A stretch of DNA of 42,124 nucleotides from a virus. Made by a program: the position numbers and the translations under genes. Under the pieces are notes generated by a model. The model was not told the origin of the DNA, did no database searches, and saw only the letters and a program-made list of their open reading frames with translations. Below, in pieces: positions 24,818-32,140 of this stretch (within the stretch, counting starts at the first letter, position 1; each line of letters opens with the position of its first letter). The stretch is from positions 1 through 42,124 of the IMG/VR virus record IMGVR_UViG_3300031566_000120. The stretch is one strand, 5' to 3'.

Positions 24818-25966
24818 ATGCAGATCGAAATGTGGAAAACGGGGAAGGTCAAACCCTACAAGAACAACCCGCGTACGCCGGGCCGGGCGGTCGATGCGGT
24901 TGCCGAGTCGATCACTCGGTTCGGGTTCCGACAGCCGATCGTGGTCGACCCCAAAGGTGTTATCATCGTCGGTCACACCCGCTGGCTTGCGGCCAGGGAA
25001 CTGCACCTCCCGGAGGTCCCCGTCCATGTGGCGAGGGACCTCCCGGCAAAAGAGGCGCGGGCCTACCGCGTAGCAGACAACAAGACGGGGGAGGTGGCCG
25101 ACTGGAACACGGAGAAACTGGTGAGGGAGTTGACGGGCCTGCGGGAGGACGGCGTCGACCTGGAGGCTCTCGGGTTCACGGTCGACGAACTGCAGCAGGT
25201 CCTGAAACCCACCGCCTCGATGGGCCGCACGGACCGCGACGAAATCCCCCAGCGGGAGAAAAAGACCCGGAGCAAACCGGGGGACCTCTGGAGGCTCGGC
25301 GACCATCGACTCCTCGTGGGGAGTTCGCTGGACCCCGACTCAGTCTCGAGGGCTACGGGCGGCCGAATGCCCCTGGCCATCACTGACCCGCCCTTTGAAC
25401 TCAACGCCTACGACCAGGCGAAGGCGCTGCGCCTCGCCGGCGTGAAGACGGCGGTGGTCCTCGGCGGTGGGAAGGAAGTCTGGGCGCTTGCGGCAATGGA
25501 GGATTTCGGGATTCGCTTTGACTTCGTCATAGTCTACGACAGGAGCGTCGCCCTGTCGGGCAAGTCCTCACTCATCTACCGGCACAACCGGGTCCTCCTG
25601 ATGGATTACGACCCGGCCGACAAGAAGTCCCCTCCGGGCTTTTCCTCGGGGGCCGTCCTGGGCAGGGGAGTACCATTTGACCGGGACAAGTGGGCCTCGA
25701 TTACCGGCACGAAATGCTCCGTTCTCCAGGCGCCGGTGCAGAAGTCGCTCTACGGGTACGGGGAGATCTGCGACATCTTCCGATCGTTTGTTCGGGCGCT
25801 CCACAGCCCGACGGTGTACGACCCATTCGCCGGCTCGGGCACCGGGATGATCGCCTCGGAGATTGAAGGCAAGAAATGGATCGGCGTTGAACTCGAGCCC
25901 TGGGTGGCCGACATCGCGGTCAAGCGGTGGGAGGCCTTCACCGGGCGAAAGGCGGTGAGAAAATGA
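24818..25966 (+). CDS. ParB-domain DNA methyltransferase fusion
   Basis: 382 aa. Residues ~5-130 are a ParB/Sulfiredoxin-type domain (NPRT... AVAESITRFGFRQPIVVD, VGHTRWLAARELHLPEVPV), the usual N-terminal partner in phage ParB-methyltransferases. Residues ~155-382 are the methylase with motif order beta: DPPF at 190-193 (DPPY/F, catalytic) then DPFAGSGTG at 335-343 (SAM-binding motif I). The gap of 140 residues holds the variable target-recognition part. It probably makes N6-adenine or N4-cytosine methylation that protects phage DNA or regulates it. The gene overlaps the next by four bases. Confidence 0.85.
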   Translation: MQIEMWKTGKVKPYKNNPRTPGRAVDAVAESITRFGFRQPIVVDPKGVIIVGHTRWLAARELHLPEVPVHVARDLPAKEARAYRVADNKTGEVADWNTEKLVRELTGLREDGVDLEALGFTVDELQQVLKPTASMGRTDRDEIPQREKKTRSKPGDLWRLGDHRLLVGSSLDPDSVSRATGGRMPLAITDPPFELNAYDQAKALRLAGVKTAVVLGGGKEVWALAAMEDFGIRFDFVIVYDRSVALSGKSSLIYRHNRVLLMDYDPADKKSPPGFSSGAVLGRGVPFDRDKWASITGTKCSVLQAPVQKSLYGYGEICDIFRSFVRALHSPTVYDPFAGSGTGMIASEIEGKKWIGVELEPWVADIAVKRWEAFTGRKAVRK

Positions 25967-26790
25967 AGGCTATCTACGAACCCCGGGGGGCGGCTGGAGA
26001 GTACGCGCCCCTGGCTGTCAATCTCTACTCGGGCTGCAGCCACGGCTGCACCTACTGCTACGCCCCCGGGTGCCTGCGGATGTCAGCGGAAAGATTCGGA
26101 AAACCCCAACCGAGGGTTGGCATCATCGAGGCCCTGGACCGGGACTCCAAACGCCTCGCCGGCGGGGGCGGGGGGCCCGTCCTGCTGTGCTTTACCTGCG
26201 ACCCGTACCAGGAACTCGAGCGGGAACATCGCCTCACCAGGCGCGCGCTCGAGATCCTACTCGGCGACGGATGGGTGGTCCGGATCCTGACGAAGAACCC
26301 CGAGATGGCGCTCGAGCTCGACGGGCACCTCATATGGGCCTACCCCGCCGGCGTCGAGTTCGGGACGACGATCCTTTTTACGGATGAAGCGAAACGGCAG
26401 GTGTGGGAACCGGGGGCCCCGACCATAGCCTCGCGGATACGCGCGCTGGCCCGGGCGCGGGACATGGAACTCCATACCTGGGTATCGCTCGAGCCGGTAA
26501 TCGACCCCGAGGAGGCGCTCAAGGTGATCGACCGCTTCGACCACCTGGTCGACGTCTGGAAGGTCGGCCGGTGGAACCACGACCGGCGGGCGAACTCTAT
26601 CGACTGGCCGGGGTTCACCCGGCGCGCGCTTGACCTCTTACTCCAGCAGGGCGCCTGCTACTACATCAAGGACGAACTGTGGCGCTCGGCCGGCTCGGCG
26701 GTCGACGGCTACGAAAAGACGAACATCGGTTATCCGCAGATTACGCAGATTTCGCAGATTAAGTCGGGAGGCGACCATGCCAGGACCTGA
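25963..26790 (+). CDS. Radical SAM protein, SPL/photolyase-like
   Basis: 275 aa, ATG 25963 overlapping the methylase stop (ATGA). The radical SAM cluster is C25-x3-C29-x2-C32 in YSGCSHGCTYCYA, with the CTYCY form usual for spore-photoproduct lyase/SplB-like and phage Rad-SAM proteins. Other family features are FTCDPYQELE, LTKNPEMALEL, LHTWVSLEPVIDPEEAL and DVWKVGRWNHD. The last ~17 residues are coded by a family A repeat (GYPQITQISQI), so the natural end has probably been replaced. DNA repair or nucleotide modification is possible; the substrate is unknown. Confidence 0.8.
   Translation: MKAIYEPRGAAGEYAPLAVNLYSGCSHGCTYCYAPGCLRMSAERFGKPQPRVGIIEALDRDSKRLAGGGGGPVLLCFTCDPYQELEREHRLTRRALEILLGDGWVVRILTKNPEMALELDGHLIWAYPAGVEFGTTILFTDEAKRQVWEPGAPTIASRIRALARARDMELHTWVSLEPVIDPEEALKVIDRFDHLVDVWKVGRWNHDRRANSIDWPGFTRRALDLLLQQGACYYIKDELWRSAGSAVDGYEKTNIGYPQITQISQIKSGGDHART
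26728..26760 (+). repeat. Family A repeat within radical SAM gene end
   Basis: GGTTATCCGCAGATTACG and two more CAGATT units, lying inside the coding frame just before the stop region. It matches the left arm at 14554 in 29 of about 31 bases. In this frame it reads YPQITQISQI. Confidence 0.8.
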
Positions 26791-27052
26791 AACGTACTAC
26801 ATGCCGGGACCGGTCAACCCGAAGAAACTGAAGACCCTCGCCGCCCAGGCCGGCTACACGGGGAGCGAGTTTGCGGCCTCGCTGGGCGTGGCGCAGGCGA
26901 GCGTCTACCGGTGGACCTCGGGCAGGCAGACGATCAAGCCGGCGCGCCGGAAACTCATTCTCACAATATGCCGGCTGCTCTCGGAGCGTTTCGGACGGGA
27001 AGTACTGCCGGAGGAACTGGCGAAAGCCGGCCATACGAAGGGCAGGGCGTGA
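26777..27052 (+). CDS. XRE-type helix-turn-helix protein
   Basis: 91 aa, GGGAGG about six bases before ATG 26777. Residues ~15-70 carry a Cro/C1-type HTH: LKTLAAQAGYTGSEFAASLG, then VAQASVYRWTSGRQTIKPAR, with helix 3 in QASVYRW. The C-terminus is basic and helical. It overlaps the radical SAM gene by 14 bases and its stop lies two bases before the PHP gene start. It may regulate this accessory operon. Confidence 0.75.
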   Translation: MPGPETYYMPGPVNPKKLKTLAAQAGYTGSEFAASLGVAQASVYRWTSGRQTIKPARRKLILTICRLLSERFGREVLPEELAKAGHTKGRA

Positions 27053-27053
27053 C

Positions 27054-27740
27054 GTGGACAAACGCATCGCCACAGGCGCCGTGATAGTCGTCGTCAGCCT
27101 CCTGTTGGCATTTTGCATAGGTGCCTATGGCGGGTACCGCCAGACCCGGCCCCGCTGGCTAAAGTGCAACTTTCACGCGCACTCCACACTATCCCACGGC
27201 ACGCTGCCGCCGGAGGCCGTCAAAGAGGCGTACAGGCTCCTCGGTTACGACGTGCTTGCATTGACCGACAATAACATAGTCTGCGCCGAGGAGCGCTGTG
27301 GCGACATGCTGATCATTCCAGGCGTCGAGTTGGGGATGGAGGGCCATCACCTCATCGTACTCGGCACGCCTCCCGACGAGGTTCGGATATTCGCGCACGC
27401 ACACCTACCTTGGGGGCGATTAGACGAGAACGGAGTTTACGACCCGCAGCCCATCCCCAAGGAGTTCTTCCGGCGAATGATGCTGGAGTACGACGCCTAT
27501 GAGTGCATGCCGGGCGCGGCGTATGATTTTGTGAAGCGGGACAAGCCCTTTTCGTGGAAGGACCGGTACGGCAAGTACACCGTGAAGCCCGGCGTGTCAA
27601 GCGATGATTCGCACCAGCCGCAGGATATCGGCCGGCGCGTCACGTGGGTCTATGCCCCCCCGCGAACGCCGGACATCCTCGCCGCCCTTCGCACGAGGCG
27701 GCGGGTCCGCGTGGAAATCACGGGCCCCGCCTCTGATTGA
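27054..27740 (+). CDS. Membrane-anchored PHP-family phosphoesterase-like protein
   Basis: 228 aa, GTG start. Residues ~8-26 form a transmembrane helix (GAVIVVVSLLLAFCIGAYGG), then a PHP domain: NFHAHSTLSHG (H41, H43), LALTDNN (D72), IPGVELGMEGHH (E92), HAHLPWG and a C-terminal SSDDSH. These are the metal-binding residues of DNA polymerase PHP domains, histidinol phosphatase and related nucleases. The short sequence lacks a second domain. The anchor would place the active site at the membrane, probably outside the cytoplasm. Role in a phage is unknown; nucleotide or nucleic-acid cleavage is a possibility. Confidence 0.75.
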   Translation: MDKRIATGAVIVVVSLLLAFCIGAYGGYRQTRPRWLKCNFHAHSTLSHGTLPPEAVKEAYRLLGYDVLALTDNNIVCAEERCGDMLIIPGVELGMEGHHLIVLGTPPDEVRIFAHAHLPWGRLDENGVYDPQPIPKEFFRRMMLEYDAYECMPGAAYDFVKRDKPFSWKDRYGKYTVKPGVSSDDSHQPQDIGRRVTWVYAPPRTPDILAALRTRRRVRVEITGPASD

Positions 27741-27780
27741 TGCGTGACGTGTCTGGCCGTTTGCGTCTGCTTTGAGTCTC

Positions 27781-28803
27781 TCACAGCTGCCGTATCGCCC
27801 GCCGGAGGTCGACCAACTGAGTGTGTGCGTACCCGTCCGTGACGGCGATTGAAGAATGGCCGGCGAGGTCGCGGGCGACCGACGCCCCCACGCCCCGGGC
27901 GAGAAGCCTCGATACGAAAGTATGCCGCAGCGTGTGCAGTCTGCAGCCCGCCTCCGCCTTCATCTGACGATAGAGATTGTGCCTGTTCCAATGCCCGCCG
28001 GCCGCCGTCGTGAAGAGCCACCCCTCTCGGCCCGTCGGTGCGACGGAGAGGATCTTCCGGTGGACGGGCACCACCCGCTCTTTGCGGTTCTTGGTGGTGA
28101 ACTCGTAGACCTTCCCCCCGTCGACCAACCGGAAGGGCCGCACGGCGAGAAGCGCCCGGCGCCGGTCGAGAAACTCGAGGCGGGCGTTACAGATCTCCGA
28201 CGCGCGAAGACCCGCGTAGACGCCGGCGAGAAACGGCCCCTCGAGCGCCGCGCCGGCCAGTTTCTTTTCGAGCGTCACGATACACTTTTCCGAGAGGATT
28301 TCCAGGCGGCTTTTCGTCTGGCCCCCCTTGAGGCGCATCAGGGGATTGTTCGGCCAGAGGTCCTCCTGGTGCCAGTAGTTTCCCGCGGTGCGGAGCGACC
28401 TCGTGGCGTTTGCGGCCGAGGGCTGCACCGAGATCCACTTGACCACCTGGCCGAGGGTGAGGACGCGAAAGGTGCGTTTCGAAAAGTCCGCCGCGAAACG
28501 CTCGAGCTGGTGTCCGTACCAGGACAGCGTCGAGGCCGCGACGGTGGCGCCCCGGGCCGAGAGAAAGTCCTCCACGAGCTCGGCCAACCCCCGGGAGTCG
28601 TCCCGGAGGTCCTCCGCGATCGCCACCAGGACGTCGGCCAGGGCCTCACGGCCGCCGCCCTCACGCTGCCCCTCATTTATCGCGTCGACCACCGCCTGGG
28701 CCTCGGCCCGGTCCGTCCCGATGCGCCGGCGTATCCGGGGCCGTCCGATCCCCTGGTAGATGTCGAGGTAATAAACACTGCCCTGCTTGACAAGACTGGC
28801 CAC
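27781..28803 (-). CDS. int: Tyrosine recombinase integrase
   Basis: 340 aa, GTG start with GGAGGG about six bases upstream. Catalytic residues are visible: R200 in YAGLRASEI, K238 in TTKNRKERVV, H290 and R293 in LHTLRHTFVSRLL, H316 in DLAGHSSIA and Tyr325 in TDGYAH. The N-terminal ~60 residues include the AP2-like arm-binding region (YLDIYQGIGRPRIRRRIG), then a core-binding SAM-like domain (LVEDFLSARG... STLSWYGHQLERF). It converges with the PHP gene. It inserts the phage at the tRNA-derived site next door (29031-29075). Confidence 0.93.
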   Translation of the reverse strand: MASLVKQGSVYYLDIYQGIGRPRIRRRIGTDRAEAQAVVDAINEGQREGGGREALADVLVAIAEDLRDDSRGLAELVEDFLSARGATVAASTLSWYGHQLERFAADFSKRTFRVLTLGQVVKWISVQPSAANATRSLRTAGNYWHQEDLWPNNPLMRLKGGQTKSRLEILSEKCIVTLEKKLAGAALEGPFLAGVYAGLRASEICNARLEFLDRRRALLAVRPFRLVDGGKVYEFTTKNRKERVVPVHRKILSVAPTGREGWLFTTAAGGHWNRHNLYRQMKAEAGCRLHTLRHTFVSRLLARGVGASVARDLAGHSSIAVTDGYAHTQLVDLRRAIRQL

Positions 28804-28948
28804 AAACCCTCCGCACGTTTACGCGATATACCCGTCAACCTCCACAGGCCCGCCACGGCGGCCCGGGCGCCTACCCTACCCGACACACGCCCCGGCGCCT
28901 CCGCGGCCCTCCTGGCGCTCCCTTTGACGCCCTGGCCGGCCTTTTAAG

Positions 28949-29210
28949 CCGTACATGGCCCGTACATAAGAATCTCTCCGCTTTTCCCCGCCCGCTTTCC
29001 CTAAGTCCTTGCCCCGCCTGTAAATGAAGATGGTGGGCAGGGCCGGGATCGAACCGGCGACACCAGGATTTTCAGTAGCGCGCGGACGATTTCGCAAAGT
29101 CGCGCCTCGACGTAAGTTGCGGCGGGGCCAGCTGTTTACGATTTCGCCGCCGTTCGTCAGTAGGCGATGATAGCCGCTTTACGCGCCCATTTCGTTTATA
29201 AGTCGTACAT
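28949..29210. other. attP region with integrase arm-site candidates
   Basis: The 427-base gene-free stretch 28804-29230 holds attP. CCGTACAT occurs at 28949-28956 and 28960-28967 (11 bases apart, one helical turn) and a variant TCGTACAT at 29203-29210, on either side of the tRNA-derived core at 29031-29075. The arrangement fits arm-type sites around a core. No protein gene or tRNA could be read from the remaining sequence. Confidence 0.55.
29031..29075 (-). other. attP core: 3' half of a tRNA-Phe gene
   Basis: On the minus strand this reads CTGAAAATCC, then GTGTCGCC, the T-arm GGTTCGATCCC with its GGC partner, and the acceptor end with CCA. The anticodon-loop TGAAAATC carries GAA, the tRNA-Phe anticodon. 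The D-arm and 5' half are absent: upstream sequence does not continue a tRNA. This is the classic form of a phage attP, which restores the tRNA 3' end after integration. It is not a functional tRNA by itself. Confidence 0.85.
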
Positions 29211-29230
29211 AGTCCACAGGCGCTCCTGAT

Positions 29231-30094
29231 TCACGCAAGGCCCGGGTTCAGCCGAAGAAGAACACGTTCAACCTTCCGATAGAGGACATCCCTCTTCAGG
29301 GGCGGTTTGTAAGCCGGGAAGGCCTTGCGATTGTCATCTTCCATAGATCGTTGCCCCGCCTCTTCTCTCCGGGCGTTTTCGACCTGGAGTATTGCGGCGA
29401 TGGCCGGCCAATCACCAAGCAACTCGGAAACTACCATGGCCGCGCCGCCCTGATCGAGGTAATAATCCTCCATGTGGTCCTGTGCAATCGACCTGACGTA
29501 GAAGGGAACCGTCTTCAGGGCGGAAATCAACCGTTTGGCCTGAGTCCTCGTCGGAACGCTCTCACGACGCCATCCCAGAATGCGGAGGTACTTCAGTTGC
29601 TTCTCCGTCGCCGGCGGTGGCGTTCGAGCCGTGGGATAATCGTCAGGGAGGAAAGGCTGCATCAAGCACGTATCGCAAAGAAGAACGTTGTCGAACACTA
29701 TCGCCCTACCCGGCGCGACGGACATGGAGCAAGCGTCACAGTAGAAGAACTGTTCGGCGAAAGCGGCCTCGTCGTCCTCGTCTGTTGCGGACTCCGTGAG
29801 TATCGCGACCTCCGTGACTATCGTGAACTCCGTGACGAAATAAGCGGCTTCGGTTTCATCGAGGAGAGCCATTAGCGAAGGGGTTTTCTCGAGCGTAACC
29901 GAACCTGGAGGAGTCTTCTTCATGGCCTCGGGTACCGCCTCGAAGAGAGCGGGCAACACGGCAGCGTATTTCTCGTCCAATGTAAGCCGCATCGTCCCGT
30001 CAGGCTGTCGTGTGGCTCCGGCCGCAAGGTCACTTAGAAACGTTGTAAGGCCGGGCGACTTAACCACGTCGATCGTTACGGTGCCGTTCTGCAT
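29231..30094 (-). CDS. Zinc-binding lysogeny-module protein of unknown function
   Basis: 287 aa, AGGGGGG seven bases upstream of the ATG, 21 bases after the repressor stop, so it is probably cotranscribed with it. N-terminal beta domain (TVTIDVVKSPGLTTFLSDLA), then a run TEFTIVTEVAILTES coded by three 18-base tandem repeats (29791-29842). A zinc pair CDAC... CDTC is at residues ~118-141. The helical tail contains ATEKQLKYLRILGWRRESVP, a motif seen in phage and plasmid proteins of unknown role. Possibly a partner of the repressor or a superinfection factor. Confidence 0.6.
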   Translation of the reverse strand: MQNGTVTIDVVKSPGLTTFLSDLAAGATRQPDGTMRLTLDEKYAAVLPALFEAVPEAMKKTPPGSVTLEKTPSLMALLDETEAAYFVTEFTIVTEVAILTESATDEDDEAAFAEQFFYCDACSMSVAPGRAIVFDNVLLCDTCLMQPFLPDDYPTARTPPPATEKQLKYLRILGWRRESVPTRTQAKRLISALKTVPFYVRSIAQDHMEDYYLDQGGAAMVVSELLGDWPAIAAILQVENARREEAGQRSMEDDNRKAFPAYKPPLKRDVLYRKVERVLLRLNPGLA

Positions 30095-30115
30095 ACAACC
30101 CCCCTTCTAATCCCA

Positions 30116-30910
30116 TCACACCGCCGCGACGAAAGGACGAAACGACTTCACGGTCGAGAACGGCACGCGGTTCTTGCGGTGCCGATACACAAGCAGCACG
30201 CCCCCATCCGCCTTTTCGTAGGAGGCGACGACCACGGCGGGATCCCCACGTAGTTCGAAAAGGCCGAGGCCGGAGCCCTGGACCCTTGCCTCCGGTCCGA
30301 AGATCGCGAAGCCCCGGAACCCCCCCGGCAACCCCTCGAGATCGTCGTCAATCCTCACGGCGATCGACCCCGTTGGTACCGGGCCATAGACTACGTACTC
30401 CCGCTCGCCTTCCTCCACGTCGTCCTCGAGGCCGAGAAACCCCCCCGTCTGACTGAATGACCCCTCGAGCGGCACGTACTCGACGTAGAGGTCTTTCTCG
30501 GCATCTTTTTCGGAAATCATCAGGATGAGGGGTTTCCGGCGTGGACCGGGCGGCATGATTGTCCCCTTCCCCTGGAGTCCGGGCTGCTCGAGTATCCCGA
30601 GTTTCGAGACGAACTGCCGGCCTGGCGGGTTCATCTTTCGATACCGTGCGGCCTGAAGTACCTCCTCGGCGCGGTCGGCAGGTACCCGCCATCGGGCCAG
30701 GATGTCCTCCAGCCGAGAGAGTGCCGGGGGCGGTGCATCGCCCCGAAGTATCTTGGACAGTTGCGGCCGATTGTAATGACCGGCTCTGGCGGCCGCCGTT
30801 ATGTTGCCCTCAAAGAGGTCCTGTACTACCTCAGCAAATACGTCTATGAACTCTCTGACTTTCAAACTCCACCGTGCCTCCACTCCCCACGTATGGACTA
30901 TTGTACACAC
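30116..30910 (-). CDS. CI-like repressor with degenerate S24 domain
   Basis: 264 aa from GTG 30910; GTG 30883 or TTG 30865, the latter with GGAGG 11 bases upstream, are possible later starts. Residues ~36-73 are an HTH (NITAAARAGHYNRPQLSKIL). The C-terminal 120 residues resemble the LexA/CI S24 fold, ending SIAVRIDDDLEGLPG, PAVVVASYEKADGG. The catalytic Ser in the GDSM motif is replaced (IDDDLEG) and the Lys (VKR) is missing, so it should not self-cleave. It faces the Cro-like gene across the switch region. Confidence 0.65.
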   Translation of the reverse strand: MCTIVHTWGVEARWSLKVREFIDVFAEVVQDLFEGNITAAARAGHYNRPQLSKILRGDAPPPALSRLEDILARWRVPADRAEEVLQAARYRKMNPPGRQFVSKLGILEQPGLQGKGTIMPPGPRRKPLILMISEKDAEKDLYVEYVPLEGSFSQTGGFLGLEDDVEEGEREYVVYGPVPTGSIAVRIDDDLEGLPGGFRGFAIFGPEARVQGSGLGLFELRGDPAVVVASYEKADGGVLLVYRHRKNRVPFSTVKSFRPFVAAV

Positions 30911-30920
30911 AAGGACAATG
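30901..30920. promoter_or_regulatory. Candidate operator in the switch region
   Basis: The 104-base interval 30911-31014 separates the divergent repressor and Cro-like genes. At its left edge, ATTGT (30899-30903) and ACAAT (30914-30918) face each other as an imperfect operator-like inverted repeat, with an inner TTGT/ACAA pair. An AT-rich patch (CAAAAAAACTTTATATT, 30940-30956) follows. No promoter pair could be fixed with confidence. Confidence 0.4.
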
Positions 30921-31014
30921 GGCGGCCCCAGGAAAGTTGCAAAAAAACTTTATATTCCTCTTGCAGGGGGGGCCGTGGCGGCGATATACTCTCCACCGGG
31001 TCAACAGGTGCAAC

Positions 31015-31266
31015 ATGGAGGAACCGAGGGTGAAACGGGGAACGTTCAACGGATTGGCGCTGGTCGAATGGCGTCTCGGCATGGGAAAGACGCAGAGGGA
31101 AATGGCTAAAATGCACCGCGTTTCCGCGGCGACCTGGGGCCGGTGGGAGGGCGGCGACTGCCCCAAGCCCGGGAACCTGAAGACGATCTGCGACGAGAGC
31201 AAGAAGCCGCTCTCTTTTTTTTTGACGATAGACGTGGGTATACCCGCCACGAAGGGCGCCGACTAA
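31015..31266 (+). CDS. Cro-like XRE regulator
   Basis: 83 aa. An HTH at residues ~14-52: LALVEWRLGMGKTQREMAKM then HRVSAATWGRWEGGDC, with a typical TQREMA helix 2 and SAATWGRWE recognition helix. ATG 31015 has AGGTG five bases before it; GTG 31030 with GAGGG is an alternative. It is the first rightward early gene, opposite the repressor, the place of cro. The next gene starts inside its stop (TAATG). Confidence 0.75.
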   Translation: MEEPRVKRGTFNGLALVEWRLGMGKTQREMAKMHRVSAATWGRWEGGDCPKPGNLKTICDESKKPLSFFLTIDVGIPATKGAD

Positions 31267-31490
31267 TGGCCGCAAACAATAATCCTCTCGCCGTCGAGGA
31301 CTGCCCGCAAATCGCTTGCGGCGAAGAACGCTCTGAGGGCTACGTCTCGCCCCTCACCAGGGACCTGCGCGTCGAGTACGCGTACCGCGCGCCGGACGGT
31401 GAACTCTTTTTGACGAACGCGCCGACGGTGGACGTCGCGCGGGCCAGGCGGGATGCGTGGATGAAGTCTCGAAGGGACGGGGGACAATGA
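31266..31490 (+). CDS. Early hypothetical protein
   Basis: 74 aa. Acidic N-terminal half with two Cys (EDCPQIACGEER), then DLRVEYAYRAPDGELFLTNAP and a helical RARRDAWMKSRRDGG. No family recognised. It is coupled to the Cro-like gene upstream by TAATG and overlaps the excisionase-like gene downstream by four bases. Confidence 0.65.
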   Translation: MAANNNPLAVEDCPQIACGEERSEGYVSPLTRDLRVEYAYRAPDGELFLTNAPTVDVARARRDAWMKSRRDGGQ

Positions 31491-31885
31491 CGACTCAAAC
31501 CGAACATCTCCTGACTCTCGACGAGGCGGGCGAGTACCTGCGCTGCGGACGCACTACCCTCTACGATCTTGTGCGGCGCGGCGAACTGGTCAAGGTCGCG
31601 ATGGGGGGACGAACGCGCTTCACAAAAGACGACCTCGATATCTACATCGAAAGGCGGCGGCGCGTCGCCGTGGCCCAAACCCAGGCGGGCGCGCCGGCGG
31701 GAGCAAGCACCCGCGATGATACTGTCCCCCGGATTCGCCGGCGCGCCCCTACTATCTACGTTCACCCGGAAGAACTGCCCCCGGAGGCCGGGGCGCCCTT
31801 CAGGACCGCGGAAGAGGCGCTTCGAATCCGGCGGCTGGCCAACCGGCTCAAGAGGACGTACTTCGACGGGAGGCAAGCCTCATGA
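31487..31885 (+). CDS. Excisionase-like MerR/HTH_17 protein
   Basis: 132 aa from ATG 31487. Residues ~8-52 match the DNA-binding excisionase/HTH_17 type: LLTLDEAGEYLRCGRTTLYD, LVRRGELVKVAMGGRTRF, TKDDLDIYIERR. Such proteins bend attachment-site DNA for excision or act as regulators. The C-terminal half is Arg/Pro-rich and unrecognised (VHPEELPPEAGAPFRTAEEA). Location in the early operon suits a xis. Confidence 0.8.
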   Translation: MTTQTEHLLTLDEAGEYLRCGRTTLYDLVRRGELVKVAMGGRTRFTKDDLDIYIERRRRVAVAQTQAGAPAGASTRDDTVPRIRRRAPTIYVHPEELPPEAGAPFRTAEEALRIRRLANRLKRTYFDGRQAS

Positions 31886-31913
31886 CAAGGAAAGAGCGAC
31901 GGAGGGCGGGCAA

Positions 31914-32129
31914 ATGATGCTCAAGGACGCTGAGGGATTTGAGGGGATCGTTGCGGCGGCGAGGCGCGGGAGTCGCAGGCGTTTTTTGAGCAACGTCTGG
32001 CTTGTGGCCGGCGCGGTCGCGCTCGCACTGGGGCTCTGGGCCTTCGTGTCGGTAATGTTCATCGCCGGCGACTTGTCCGCCTCGCCAAGGGCGGGCGAGA
32101 TCTCGCCAAGCGGCGGAATATCGAAATGA
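31914..32129 (+). CDS. Small membrane protein
   Basis: 71 aa from ATG 31914 (ATG 31917 follows at once). A basic stretch ARRGSRRRF precedes a single strong transmembrane helix (NVWLVAGAVALALGLWAF, residues ~27-52), with a Gly/Ser/Pro-rich tail outside. GGAGG lies about 10 bases upstream. The tail codons contain the palindrome GGCGAGATCTCGCC. Function unknown; superinfection exclusion or holin-like roles are only possibilities. Confidence 0.6.
   Translation: MMLKDAEGFEGIVAAARRGSRRRFLSNVWLVAGAVALALGLWAFVSVMFIAGDLSASPRAGEISPSGGISK
32094..32107. repeat. 14-bp perfect palindrome, copy 1
   Basis: GGCGAGATCTCGCC, preceded by a G in both copies and by GTCCGCC about 20 bases to the left. An identical palindrome lies at 34920-34933. 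Both are inside genes (different reading frames), so they were not kept for their amino acids. Confidence 0.6.
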
Positions 32130-32140
32130 CCCAATCGGAT

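Noticed and set aside
29031-29075. Functional tRNA-Phe gene
   Set aside because: The D-arm, 5' acceptor strand and half of the anticodon stem are missing; only the attP half is present.
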